A stretch of DNA of 52,442 nucleotides from Candidatus Magasanikiibacteriota bacterium (GTDB lineage Bacteria > Patescibacteriota > Patescibacteriia > Magasanikbacterales > UBA922): positions 1 to 52,442 of the forward strand of contig CAILTG010000094.1 in NCBI GenBank assembly GCA_903837125.1, in the 5' to 3' direction. The notes beneath the pieces were generated by a model that saw only the letters and a list, made by a program, of their open reading frames with translations, ran no database searches and was not told the origin of the DNA. How positions within the stretch are numbered: the stretch's first letter is position 1; each line of letters starts with the position of its first letter. A program made the position numbers and the translations under genes. Below are positions 24,301-32,806 of the stretch, piece by piece.

Positions 24301-26542
24301 CTATTTCTTTTCCACCCTGAACATTGGCATAAATATCACCTTTACCAACTGTATATAACAACGCGTCACCAACAATTTTAACGCCAAACATCTGGCCAAC
24401 CGTTTTATTGGCGAAGTCTACAGTACCCAAAGGACCCAAAGAAACCGCTGCTTCCCCTGCTCTTTTAAGTAAACCCTTCTTTTCCTCAGACTTAGGTGAT
24501 GGAGTGCCAGTATTCAATTCTTTGACATTCTTTTTAAATTCATCAACAAAAAAACCTTCAAAACATGCATCTAATCCGGCAAATTGCGGTTTTCCACCCG
24601 TTAAACTGTGCAGATGAATTCGTATTCTTTCCAAATCCTCCTGACCATTTGTTCTTGTCGTATAAGTGGCCAAAGCTTTTTCACCAAACACTTTCCAAAA
24701 ATTTATAAATTGTTTTCTACTTGATTCATATTTCTTTCCAACTCCAAATAATTTACCAAGCTTCCCCGGTTGTTTCTGTTCATTAAAATATGAATAAGCC
24801 TTTACCATTATATCTAACGACCCAAACAAACTTTCATCAAAAAATTGCCTTTTTTCGGCTTCATCACTTGGTTTATAAGCCCGAGCGAAAACATTGGAAA
24901 AAGACAATTCTTCCCTAGAAAAACGCGCGTCTGTGTCTTTATTTTCTGATGTATTTTTTGATTCATCTGTGCTTTCTGATTCATCTGCTTCTTCCGTTTT
25001 ACCAGACATTATTTTTAAGGCCTCACCACAAGAGTCAATTACATTACCGCCTCTGATAGGAATAGTGATGCGCCATCCACTTTCATCACTCATATCTACT
25101 CTCACTTCCCCTTCCAAAACAAAAACCAACTTCTTGGTTATTAATGGATCAATAGTAGGATATTTAATCAATTCTTGAAAATCCGCAGAGCAAGTCTCAA
25201 TTACATCCAAGTCTGCCGTAGTACAATCACCTTCAAACATAAGAGAAAAAAGATAATCAGGATTTTCTCTAACCAATTTATTAAATCTTGCCTTTTTAGT
25301 CACCAAATCAATGGCTTCTATACAAGAACTTTCAAGCCCGCCACCATTCATAGGCAAATTTATCTCTGTACCGCCTGGTTTTTCATGTATAAAAACTGAC
25401 GCTCCTGCCGGTACAAAAACCAAAGTATTTTTTACGCCTGGTTGAATCTCGGTGTCTATTAATAATTTCAACTTTTCAGAATTGCTTTCCACTGCATCCA
25501 AATCTTCTTTAAGATAACTGTCCAATTTAGCAGGTAGAAAAGTATACTTAGGATTTTCTCTAACTAATTTATTAATTATGGCTAATTTGGGAATCCTTTC
25601 TGCTTCTTTATTGTCCAATTTTTTTTCTACCACGTCCTTTTTATCTAGAGGTTTACCATCTTTATTATAAAAACTCCAAAGTTTTACCTGCCAGTCATCA
25701 TCCTCCAAATTAATTCTAACATCATTTTGTTTTGGGACAAATGTTGAACCCTGCAAAAAAAATTCTCCACCAAGACTATAAGTAGCGACAATTTCTGCCA
25801 ATTTCAAAATCCTAGCCTGTATTTTAGCCACTTCATTATCGGTTTTTGCTTTAAAAGCATAATCATGACACATTTTTATTTTTCCAGAATCAGGTAAAAA
25901 TCCTTCCACTCTTTTTCTAATGCAATATTTTTCTGCTAAATCTTCAAACTTTCTTTCCCATCCAGTTTCCTCAATATTTAACTGAATTTTTCCTTGATCA
26001 ATTTTACTTTCTATTTGCTCACCCGCGATACCCACCTTCACTGGAAAACTAAATTTTTTTATTAAACGCTTAAGCTGATCAACCCGTAATTTTAATTCAC
26101 CAAGTGATAAAGAAAAACCAACATCTTTGGCATATTCAAAAACAGACAAACTAATATCTTCTCCAACACAATTTTTTAATTGATCCTGCAATTCTTTCTT
26201 TTCCTCTTCTGTTGTTGCTGCTTTTGTCTCATTTTTTTCTCCTCCAGTTGTTTCTTTTCCAAGCTGTTCGGCTAACTCATGCAATTCATTCATTAATTCA
26301 GCCATTTCTTCCAATTCTTTATACACACGTCCAGCTTCACCAGGACTAACTTCACCAAATTGGTCTACAAGTTTTTGTACCATATCTTCCAAACTTTTAA
26401 TTTTATTCTCATGACTTGCAAGTTTACCCCTAACTTTTTCCAAAACAGGACTAAGTTGGTTATACCACTCTCTTAATTTAAAATTTTTCTCAACGTCTGG
26501 GTTATGGCTACGGTCAACAATGTATTTCTTGAATTCTGACAT
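21308..26542 (-). CDS. Giant uncharacterised protein, 1744 aa
   Basis: No family recognised. Regions by residue: 1-125 coiled coil, highly charged; about 165-510 four copies of a strand-rich unit ending in a pattern like VRINLEDDDWQVKL (185-200, 273-290, 381-398, 479-496), the last two preceded by the same phrase NKLVRENP (324-331, 421-428); 515-540 acidic linker; 540-850 helical; two hydrophobic stretches (850-872 and 946-962); 1030-1130 Val-Glu-Ala/Thr-rich linker; about 1150-1480 a folded region; then a glycine-histidine run (GMGHGGGGGGSGGG) and a Pro/Thr/Lys-rich tail. There is no signal peptide. It is the last and main gene of a three-gene operon, starting one base after the 64-codon gene. 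Confidence 0.75.
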   Translation of the reverse strand: MSEFKKYIVDRSHNPDVEKNFKLREWYNQLSPVLEKVRGKLASHENKIKSLEDMVQKLVDQFGEVSPGEAGRVYKELEEMAELMNELHELAEQLGKETTGGEKNETKAATTEEEKKELQDQLKNCVGEDISLSVFEYAKDVGFSLSLGELKLRVDQLKRLIKKFSFPVKVGIAGEQIESKIDQGKIQLNIEETGWERKFEDLAEKYCIRKRVEGFLPDSGKIKMCHDYAFKAKTDNEVAKIQARILKLAEIVATYSLGGEFFLQGSTFVPKQNDVRINLEDDDWQVKLWSFYNKDGKPLDKKDVVEKKLDNKEAERIPKLAIINKLVRENPKYTFLPAKLDSYLKEDLDAVESNSEKLKLLIDTEIQPGVKNTLVFVPAGASVFIHEKPGGTEINLPMNGGGLESSCIEAIDLVTKKARFNKLVRENPDYLFSLMFEGDCTTADLDVIETCSADFQELIKYPTIDPLITKKLVFVLEGEVRVDMSDESGWRITIPIRGGNVIDSCGEALKIMSGKTEEADESESTDESKNTSENKDTDARFSREELSFSNVFARAYKPSDEAEKRQFFDESLFGSLDIMVKAYSYFNEQKQPGKLGKLFGVGKKYESSRKQFINFWKVFGEKALATYTTRTNGQEDLERIRIHLHSLTGGKPQFAGLDACFEGFFVDEFKKNVKELNTGTPSPKSEEKKGLLKRAGEAAVSLGPLGTVDFANKTVGQMFGVKIVGDALLYTVGKGDIYANVQGGKEIEQIKAALKEFIEAQKVAWNAGPDVKHTEIYADTRIDLLKDKINSAEYLVPEMKEKLLKRIDEIIDQYRKETTVGRTERDAKINEAVEAYLVKKVSGMSIFKDAASLALVGTGAIALRGAIYGLGAIAERARKANAEKKQKKLEGATQKEANMHYLKDITYNAFMETASFGLWSKDKEVKLKDRWKKSKLEVGMSVMQNVGAIMRSVGIFGVAAGGYEGMHEMVGKITDNFTDKNWDQILASLGKNFVDNCERMIGFYSHPTASIGKIWDKFHGGGAPQTAETGFKAAGAATGHVVRFTADGTIAVEQSTVQAVVSTRGNTPNVEAHTVEASTPVAGGNNAVEAVSDQAVEPTAGNVVSVEADDSATGHNVEAPNVDNGGVDVESTVPVSTISESEASNVIHQPSGGGSAGVEAEAAVPEVAVDDRANDIPAGLSNKGSDYFATLLKTYPKLEISDLEEIYHASEVRGGGSDIHADILKGQVSTITHAGAQREMVTFEALLREGDTAGAAHFLQNELKIHGLAEQSLHLSKPRDFKSFAENYLKTVIHATRGGKPTKEVSAMVHGLYESLKAQVDTDLFNKGLVGGGHDLYAKGENAHYLGLDEKGQPIIEHGSAHRVHVPVHEAATEAKVNPEGKILSVSKPILGRGIGQPGGSDILTAKIGFEMPDGTTGAVVAVYDNSTHALIGYYTSPPGGDVNKAFSTDFSKLPPAFPHKMTFKGAGKAAAAALEALAHAPTGMGHGGGGGGSGGGVGGGERHIGGGGIGIRVPGTETVVPPTKSGGGTGRTEIPTPAKIATVGTGTESKSTEGATDAVVAKKGDSTEPKVKETKSISAKAVKISEATKAGEVVPTPEVNPVSVAAQNELNGRLNGVKVSGDKAAGLVEDIRQKLINFKPPVVPKTSSALLDQFYKTLSPEGQLVVQPVVGVGIVVNGSHGIKVEIQGKEYFVADEHNTYSKDDRGQLLMKIGDGKPVPAVIGFDKDIGIKVIPVESKSESPR

Positions 26543-26543
26543 A

Positions 26544-26738
26544 TTATTTTTTGGTTATTTTTCGTAAAACAGCTTTAATTTTTTGCTTATCTTCCAAACC
26601 AGTCAACTGGACTTGCAGTTTATTTTCAATTTTTTCCAATTTTTCCAAACGCTTGTCAATTTTATTCAGTAAAACCAAAATACGTTGCTTTTTAGCCTCT
26701 TCTGCCACAGCTTGATTATTGGTTTTAGATTTATTCAT
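26544..26738 (-). CDS. Small coiled-coil protein, 64 aa
   Basis: No family recognised. A Lys/Glu/Leu-rich single helix (ILVLLNKIDKRLEKLEKIEN) with heptad spacing suggests a coiled coil; no membrane segment. It begins 11 bases after the 107-codon gene and ends one base before the 1744-codon gene, so the three are surely cotranscribed. The tight spacing suggests a partner of the giant protein, whose N-terminus is also a coiled coil. Confidence 0.65.
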   Translation of the reverse strand: MNKSKTNNQAVAEEAKKQRILVLLNKIDKRLEKLEKIENKLQVQLTGLEDKQKIKAVLRKITKK

Positions 26739-26749
26739 AATGATTTTTG

Positions 26750-27073
26750 TTATTTTAATTGTGCGGCAATCTCATCTAAAGCTTTGTCCATTTTAGCTTG
26801 GGCTGTTTTAATTTGAGTATTATAGTCAGCTTTAATTTGCATTAGTTCAGCAATAAAATCCCGATCCAAATCACTGGTTTTTTCTCTTAAATAAGCATCT
26901 TCAAAAACATTATGCAAATGCTGTAATTGTTCATAACTTAAACTGGGCAAAACCGCCACAAAACCTTGCTTTTCATCATCAGTTAAATTGAGGGACATGA
27001 TAAACAGCCCCAACTTACGACCCAAAAGTATGGCCTCTTCTTCGGTGGCTTGATTATTGTTAGTCTTAGCCAT
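26750..27073 (-). CDS. Small helical protein, 107 aa
   Basis: No family recognised. The acidic protein is all-helical in appearance, with LTDDEKQGFVAVLPSLSYEQ in the middle and a Lys/Asp/Gln coiled coil at 78-105. Its N-terminus (MAKTNNNQATEEEA) resembles that of the next gene product (MNKSKTNNQAVAEEA), hinting at a shared origin or shared contact. First gene of the giant-protein operon. Confidence 0.7.
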   Translation of the reverse strand: MAKTNNNQATEEEAILLGRKLGLFIMSLNLTDDEKQGFVAVLPSLSYEQLQHLHNVFEDAYLREKTSDLDRDFIAELMQIKADYNTQIKTAQAKMDKALDEIAAQLK

Positions 27074-27120
27074 AAAAATTTAAATTTATTAATTTAAATA
27101 TCTGATAATTTATTGGCTAT

Positions 27121-27149
27121 ATTATAATACAGCTAGCCAAAAAATACAA
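27121..27149 (-). promoter_or_regulatory. Promoter of the giant-protein operon
   Basis: Minus strand: TATAAT (27126-27121) with TTGTAT 17 bases upstream; the leader of about 45 bases contains an AATTTAAATTTATTAATTTA inverted repeat. Confidence 0.5.
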
Positions 27150-27165
27150 TTTAATTATTGTAGAA

Positions 27166-27196
27166 CAAAAAAACCGCCCTGATTACCAAACGGTTT
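27166..27196 (-). terminator. Terminator after the ABC exporter operon
   Basis: AAACCG / CGGTTT stem followed by TTTTTTTG on the minus strand, about 55 bases after the ABC stop codon. Confidence 0.65.
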
Positions 27197-27250
27197 CTTT
27201 ATTTTTATTGATTATTATTCAGGCCCCATGACATTTCTTAAAGTATTAGT

Positions 27251-29113
27251 TTATTCAGCCGAACCAGCAACAAATTGACTATTGTACAATGACGCATAAA
27301 AACCGTTTTTAACCAGCAAATCTCTATGATTTCCTTGTTCAACGATATTGCCGTCATTCATTACTAAAATTAAATCAGCGTTGCGAATAGTTGAAAGACG
27401 ATGAGCAATGACAAAACTGGTTTTGCCTTTCATCAGATTATCCATGGCTTTCTGGATCAAAAGTTCAGTCCGTGTATCAACCGAACTTGTTGCCTCGTCC
27501 AAAATCAACATTGAGGTTTTGATCAGCATCGCTCTCGCTATAGTCAATAATTGTTTCTCGCCTTGGGAAATATTATCTGCCTCTTCGTTTAATTTTAAAT
27601 CATAACCCTGAGGTAAGGAATGTATGAAATGATCGGCATGAGCAGCTCTGGCAGCAACGAACACCTCTTCATCAGTGGCATCTGGTTTGCCATAAGCAAT
27701 ATTTTCACGGATTGTACCATTAAACAGCCAAGTATCCTGCAAAACCATACCAAACGATTTTCGAACATCTGAACGTTTCAGGTCGCGAATGTCAACGCCA
27801 TCAATTTTAATCGCACCCTGGTTCACATCATAAAATCTCATTAATAAATTCACTATTGTCGTTTTACCCGCACCGGTCGGGCCGACAATGGCAATTCTTT
27901 GACCCGGTTTAATGCTAGCATTAAAATTTTTAATAATAACCTTGCTTTTGTCATAACCAAAAACCACATTAGCAAAATCTACTCTGCCTTTTATAACTTC
28001 CGACACTGCAGTTTTATCATTTTCAACACTTTCTTCTTTCTCACCTAAAAATTCAAAGACTCGCTCAGCTGCAGCGGCTGTTGATTGCATCACATTGGCA
28101 ATATTAGCTGATTGGATGATAGGTTGATTAAATTGATTAACATACTGAATAAAGGCCTGAATATCACCAATTCGTATTTTACCATTAATCGCCAGCCAGC
28201 CACCAAACACTGATACTCCCACAAAACCCAAATTACCAACAAAAGTCATAATTGGCATCATCAACCCAGACAAAAACTGCGATTTCCAAGCACTGCCAAA
28301 AAGTTTGGTATTTATTTTTTGAAATTTTTGTACTGACCTCGCTTCACCATTAAACACTCTCATCACATTATGACCAGCATACATTTCTTCAATATGACCA
28401 TTAAGTTCGCCAAGAGAGTCTTGTTGTTCTTTAAAATAGTGTTGTGATTTCTTAACAATCAGAGTAATTAAAACAAAACTAAGCGGAACCAGAATTAATG
28501 AAACTATCGTCATCTGCCAAGAGATAGAAAACATCATGGCTAAAATTCCAATAATCATGGTAACCGAGGTGACAATTTGCGTTAAACTTTGATTTAGAGT
28601 TTGGCTCACAGTATCAACATCATTGGTCACCCGCGATAAAACCTCGCCAAAAGTTCTCTTATCAAAATACGCTAAAGGCAAACGATTAATTTTTTCAGAA
28701 ATATCGCGACGAAATTGATAGGTAATTTTTTGTGTAACACCAGTCATAATCCAGCCCTGAATATAACTAAAAATGGCACTTAAAATGTAAAGAGCCAAGA
28801 GTTCAATAGCAAAATATTCTAACTTACCAAAATCTACATGTGTTTTTATTATTACTAGATCGCTCACAATCTGGTTGGTCATATTGCCAAGAATCTTCGG
28901 ACTGACTATGGCAAAAATCGTACTGGCAATGGCAAAAATAAAAACAAAAATTATTGATACCCAAAATGGTTTAGTATATGAAACTAGTTTTTTCATGGTA
29001 GCGGAAAAATTCTTTGGCTTTTCTACCAGTCCCATTCCCACTCTACCCGGCCCCATTGGCAACGGTGATTTGGGTGGGGTTTTGCTCGATTGTAATTTAG
29101 GATTTTCACTCAT
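27251..29113 (-). CDS. ABC exporter, membrane-ATPase half-transporter (canonical site)
   Basis: This type IV (ABCB/LmrA-like) half-transporter has six membrane segments (about residues 40-330) and a nucleotide-binding domain with Walker A GPTGAGKTTI, signature ISQGEKQL (first Gly of the usual LSGGQ replaced by Gln), Walker B LILDEATSSVD with catalytic Glu, and a switch His in IAHRLSTI. The frame extends 14 codons upstream, but the ATG at 29113 has an AGAGG ribosome site and lies one base after the stop of the partner gene. With the preceding gene it forms a heterodimer under MarR control. Confidence 0.92.
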   Translation of the reverse strand: MSENPKLQSSKTPPKSPLPMGPGRVGMGLVEKPKNFSATMKKLVSYTKPFWVSIIFVFIFAIASTIFAIVSPKILGNMTNQIVSDLVIIKTHVDFGKLEYFAIELLALYILSAIFSYIQGWIMTGVTQKITYQFRRDISEKINRLPLAYFDKRTFGEVLSRVTNDVDTVSQTLNQSLTQIVTSVTMIIGILAMMFSISWQMTIVSLILVPLSFVLITLIVKKSQHYFKEQQDSLGELNGHIEEMYAGHNVMRVFNGEARSVQKFQKINTKLFGSAWKSQFLSGLMMPIMTFVGNLGFVGVSVFGGWLAINGKIRIGDIQAFIQYVNQFNQPIIQSANIANVMQSTAAAAERVFEFLGEKEESVENDKTAVSEVIKGRVDFANVVFGYDKSKVIIKNFNASIKPGQRIAIVGPTGAGKTTIVNLLMRFYDVNQGAIKIDGVDIRDLKRSDVRKSFGMVLQDTWLFNGTIRENIAYGKPDATDEEVFVAARAAHADHFIHSLPQGYDLKLNEEADNISQGEKQLLTIARAMLIKTSMLILDEATSSVDTRTELLIQKAMDNLMKGKTSFVIAHRLSTIRNADLILVMNDGNIVEQGNHRDLLVKNGFYASLYNSQFVAGSAE

Positions 29114-29114
29114 A

Positions 29115-30899
29115 TTAAACCTCTTTTTTATCAATTTTAGATCTATCTTGATCAATATTAATTTGATAATCTTTTAATTCATTCGGAGAAAGTTGTGAAT
29201 AAGCAATCTCGCGGTAGACATCACAGCTTTTTAACAACATCTCATGAGTTCCCTCGCCCACAATTTTGCCATCATCTAGCACAATTATTTTGTCTGCCGA
29301 TAAAATAGTGGAAATTCTTTGTGCCACAATCAACACAGTTTTATCTTTCGTTTCAGATTTTAAAGCTCCTCGAAGCGTCGCATCCGTTTTAAAATCAAGG
29401 GCCGAAAAACTGTCATCAAAAATATAAACTTCCGGTTTCCTGATAATCGCCCGCGCAATTGAAAGTCGTTGTTTTTGACCACCAGAAATGTTGGCTCCGC
29501 CCTCAGCAATTGGCGCATAAAATTTTCCTGGAAGATTATTGATAAATTCTTCGGCTTGTGAAATTTTAGAAAAATATTTTACCTCATTATCGGTCGCCTG
29601 GGGCGCACCGTATTTAACATTTGATTCTACTGTCCCGGAAAATAACACGCTTTTTTGAGGCACATAACCAATCTTCTCATAAAGATCTTCAAGCTGATAC
29701 TCACGCACATCAATACCATCCAATAAAATTTTTCCCGTAGTAACATCATAAAACCGCGGGATTAAATTTATCAGAGTCGATTTGCCGGAACCGGTTGAAC
29801 CAATAAACGCCGTTGTTTCGCCAGAATTCGCTTTGAAAGAAATATTTTCTAGCACAGACGTATCTGCGCCAGGATAACAAAAAGTAACATTTTTAAATTC
29901 AACTACCCCACCGTGGATATTTTTAGTAAAAATTGGTTTTTCAGGATCCTTAATAAGCGGGTCGGTTTCAATTACTTCAATGACTCGTTCAGCGGAAACC
30001 GAGGCGCGTGGCACTAAAATAAAAACCATTGAAATCATTAAAAACGCCATAATTACTTGCATTGCATATTGCATAAAGGCAATCATGTTGCCGATTTCCA
30101 AATTACCCGAGCTAATTAAATGTGCTCCCAGCCAAACAATTAATACCGATGTTAAATTCAAAATCAACATCATTACTGGTTGCATCACCACCATCAGTCT
30201 GTTTACAAAAAGATTCGCTCCCGTTAAATCAACATTGGCTTTTTCAAATTTTGCCTGTTCAAGTTTTTCGTTATTAAAAGCACGAATAACGCGCAGGCCA
30301 GTCAAATTTTCTCGCGTGACCAGATTTAATCGATCAACTAATTTTTGTAATAATTTAAATTTTGGTAAAGCTACTGCAAACATTACAAAAATCACTCCGA
30401 GCAATACCGCAACAGCGAGAGCAATAACCCACGAAAGTGAGGGTGCTAAATTGTAAGCCTTAAAAATTGCCCAAAGTCCCATTATGGGAGCCTGCAAAAC
30501 CATTCTTAAGAGCAGCACCATAACTGTTTGAATTTGTTGGATGTCATTGGTTGAACGAGTGATTAGTGAGGCAGTTGAAAATTTGTTGAATTCCACCAGC
30601 GAAAAACTTTCCACGCGAGAAAAAACTTGATTTCTAATGTCGCGACTAAAACCGGTAGCAATCTTGGAAGCTAAATAACCGACGCCGATGGTACAGACGG
30701 CACCGCCCAGAGCAATGAGGAGCATCCACAACCCATTATAAAAAATGAAACTATTATTTGACTGAACAATTCCCTCGTTAATAATTTTGGCCATATAATC
30801 CGGCAATTGAAGAGTTGCTGCCACGGTGCCAAAAACCAAAGCAATCAGTAAGATCATTTGTAAAGTGTATGGTTTTAAATATTTTATAAGCTTAAACAT
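29115..30899 (-). CDS. ABC exporter half-transporter (degenerate catalytic site)
   Basis: The 594-residue half-transporter has six membrane segments and a nucleotide-binding domain with Walker A GSTGSGKSTL, signature ISGGQKQRL, and Walker B VYIFDDSFSALD, where the catalytic Glu is Asp; the switch region reads IVAQRIST, with Gln for the usual His. These changes mark the degenerate-site partner of heterodimeric exporters of the LmrCD/TM287-288 type. It begins 5 bases after the MarR gene stop and ends 1 base before its partner. Confidence 0.92.
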   Translation of the reverse strand: MFKLIKYLKPYTLQMILLIALVFGTVAATLQLPDYMAKIINEGIVQSNNSFIFYNGLWMLLIALGGAVCTIGVGYLASKIATGFSRDIRNQVFSRVESFSLVEFNKFSTASLITRSTNDIQQIQTVMVLLLRMVLQAPIMGLWAIFKAYNLAPSLSWVIALAVAVLLGVIFVMFAVALPKFKLLQKLVDRLNLVTRENLTGLRVIRAFNNEKLEQAKFEKANVDLTGANLFVNRLMVVMQPVMMLILNLTSVLIVWLGAHLISSGNLEIGNMIAFMQYAMQVIMAFLMISMVFILVPRASVSAERVIEVIETDPLIKDPEKPIFTKNIHGGVVEFKNVTFCYPGADTSVLENISFKANSGETTAFIGSTGSGKSTLINLIPRFYDVTTGKILLDGIDVREYQLEDLYEKIGYVPQKSVLFSGTVESNVKYGAPQATDNEVKYFSKISQAEEFINNLPGKFYAPIAEGGANISGGQKQRLSIARAIIRKPEVYIFDDSFSALDFKTDATLRGALKSETKDKTVLIVAQRISTILSADKIIVLDDGKIVGEGTHEMLLKSCDVYREIAYSQLSPNELKDYQINIDQDRSKIDKKEV

Positions 30900-30904
30900 A
30901 ATTG

Positions 30905-31342
30905 TTATTTAACACACCCTCTAAAATCGGACATTTTTTTAATCAAACGGATTAAATCTTTCGTGTCTTTTTCTCCCAAAAAATTTACCAACATTTGGGT
31001 TTTTTTGGTAAATTCATTTTTTAATTTTAACACTTGTACCTGCCCTTTTTTTGTTAGTTCAATTAAAGTAACTCTGCGATCATTTTTGTCGGATAAACGA
31101 TTAAGCAAACCCTGTTTTTCCATGGCATTTATTTGGTGAGTTACAGCCGCCAAAGTAACACATGTCTTCTCAGCTATTTCGGACATAGTAACCGGCTGAC
31201 CGCTTTTTAATTCATAAATCAAAAACAAGATGTGTTTCTCGGCACCCTTTAATTTTGTGTGATTGTGCTGCAAGGCCATAGTTCGTTTAAACTGGCTCAT
31301 CACATTTTGTAGCTCAAAAACTATTTTTTTAGCTGTTTGCAT
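30905..31342 (-). CDS. MarR-family transcriptional regulator
   Basis: The 145-residue protein shows a MarR winged helix: GAEKHILFLIYELKSGQPVT, the recognition helix region VTMSEIAEKTCVTLAAVTHQ, and the wing KNDRRVTLIELTKKG (the DxRxxxxxLT signature). It is first in an operon with two ABC exporter genes, and an imperfect inverted repeat overlaps its own promoter, so it probably represses itself and the exporter until a ligand binds. The ligand is unknown. Confidence 0.93.
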   Translation of the reverse strand: MQTAKKIVFELQNVMSQFKRTMALQHNHTKLKGAEKHILFLIYELKSGQPVTMSEIAEKTCVTLAAVTHQINAMEKQGLLNRLSDKNDRRVTLIELTKKGQVQVLKLKNEFTKKTQMLVNFLGEKDTKDLIRLIKKMSDFRGCVK

Positions 31343-31346
31343 ATTA

Positions 31347-31375
31347 TTTACTTAATAAATAGTTTACTAAGTAAA
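31347..31375. promoter_or_regulatory. Probable MarR operator
   Basis: Imperfect 29-base inverted repeat with TTTACTT / AAGTAAA ends and matching inner TTTA/TAAA, between the -10 box and the ATG of the marR gene; it covers the expected transcription start. Confidence 0.65.
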
Positions 31376-31403
31376 GTATATAACAAGTAAAATAATTTGT
31401 CAA
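31375..31403 (-). promoter_or_regulatory. Promoter of the MarR-ABC operon
   Basis: Minus strand: perfect -35 TTGACA (31403-31398), 17-base spacer, -10 TATACT (31380-31375). One of the best promoters in the window. Confidence 0.8.
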
Positions 31404-31419
31404 TACACTAAAAAATTAA

Positions 31420-31445
31420 AAAAGAGCCCTGGTAGGACTCTTTTT
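31420..31445 (-). terminator. Terminator after the multi-spanning membrane gene
   Basis: Stem AGAGTCCT / AGGGCTCT (one mismatch) with a T-run on the minus strand, about 57 bases after the stop codon at 31503. Confidence 0.7.
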
Positions 31446-31502
31446 GCCTAAACATTACCATGACACTTCTTAAAGTGTTAGTTTAATATATAAGCAGACT
31501 TG

Positions 31503-32744
31503 CTATTTAACAATAATATTGTTCACAAAATTTCCAACCAATAATTTAATTTTCTCAATATTTTCCTTATCCATTACCATATAGCTATATTTTTGTCCGT
31601 CAAAGGTGGTAATTTTAAAATTTAATTTGTTCAAAATTATTTCCTTAATATTATCATAAGCAATTTCATAGGCAACCGGTACTGAGCTTAAAAATTGAGG
31701 TAAACCACTATTTAATAATTCCATACCCTTTTTTTCAATTTCTTTTCGATTAAAGAAAAAATTGGTTGGACTATAGGCCACGCCATCCACAACATTTGAT
31801 CCGCCGGTCACTGGCACCTCAACCATTAATAATCTTTTTGATGTTATAATTAGCGAATTTTCCGATTTAGTAGTTTTGCCGACACCTAAAACCGACCAGG
31901 TTTGAGTTTTTAAATTCATGATTCCAAAAATAGTACCTAACACGCTTTCATCATTATAACTCTTTAATTCCGGCTTAGGTTGGTTAGAAGTTGCAATGCC
32001 AGTCGCCGACAAATCAACAGCAGAAATTCGTTTTATCTCCTTGATACTCAAGACCAGTATAATAAGGGCAAATCCACCAAAAATAGATAAGACTGCAACA
32101 GCCATTGACCAAGCCCCAAGATGAATACTAAATAAGATAAAAGCTAATAAAAATATAAAAAACCAAGGAAAAAAATTTATCATCTCTAACTTTTTTTGGA
32201 TAATGGCGGCTTGCTGATTAATCTCCGCTAAATTTTTATTCTCATCTAGATTCTGGAACAATCTATATCTTATATACTTTAAACACAAATTAATCAGGTT
32301 ATAAAAAACAAACAAATAGATAAACCAATTTATCGAAAAAATGAAATTAAATGATTTAATTAAATTGCTATAAAAAAATAAAATTAGGGTGGCGGTAATA
32401 AAATGAGCTGCCAACCCAATTCCCGCCTGCATTAAATCATAATACTCTCGGACCAAAATAAATCTCTTAATACTGGCATTGGCTAATTGGCTGAGCGTTT
32501 TTATTTTCACATATTTTACAACACCAAATGACAGCTGTAAAACTATTTCCAGACCAAAAATAAATCCAACAATTAGTAGTGGGATGCCAAAGTATTTTTG
32601 GATTAGATAACCAAGAATAATTAAAAACAGCAGATTCTTAAAAACATTAGCCAGTTTAAAAGTTTCAACTGTATATTCTGTTTTGACGGCAAAAGTAGTT
32701 AAGTTTGAGTCCTTATTAAAGGGATTAGGAAAAAAATTAGACAT
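31503..32744 (-). CDS. Multi-spanning membrane protein of unknown function
   Basis: No family recognised. About six or seven hydrophobic segments occupy residues 30-245, with a cytoplasmic-looking helix (ENKNLAEINQQAAIIQKKLE) between them. The C-terminal 160 residues are soluble and include SENSLIITSKRLLMVEVPV, which resembles a PH-like/bPH fold strand pattern (inference). Ribosome site not evident. It lies 62 bases downstream of secA with no terminator between, so partial read-through from secA is possible. Confidence 0.65.
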   Translation of the reverse strand: MSNFFPNPFNKDSNLTTFAVKTEYTVETFKLANVFKNLLFLIILGYLIQKYFGIPLLIVGFIFGLEIVLQLSFGVVKYVKIKTLSQLANASIKRFILVREYYDLMQAGIGLAAHFITATLILFFYSNLIKSFNFIFSINWFIYLFVFYNLINLCLKYIRYRLFQNLDENKNLAEINQQAAIIQKKLEMINFFPWFFIFLLAFILFSIHLGAWSMAVAVLSIFGGFALIILVLSIKEIKRISAVDLSATGIATSNQPKPELKSYNDESVLGTIFGIMNLKTQTWSVLGVGKTTKSENSLIITSKRLLMVEVPVTGGSNVVDGVAYSPTNFFFNRKEIEKKGMELLNSGLPQFLSSVPVAYEIAYDNIKEIILNKLNFKITTFDGQKYSYMVMDKENIEKIKLLVGNFVNNIIVK

Positions 32745-32806
32745 AATGCGAAGTCAAATATTCTTTACTTATTATTTTCCATTAAATCTACATCTCACAA
32801 AAAATC

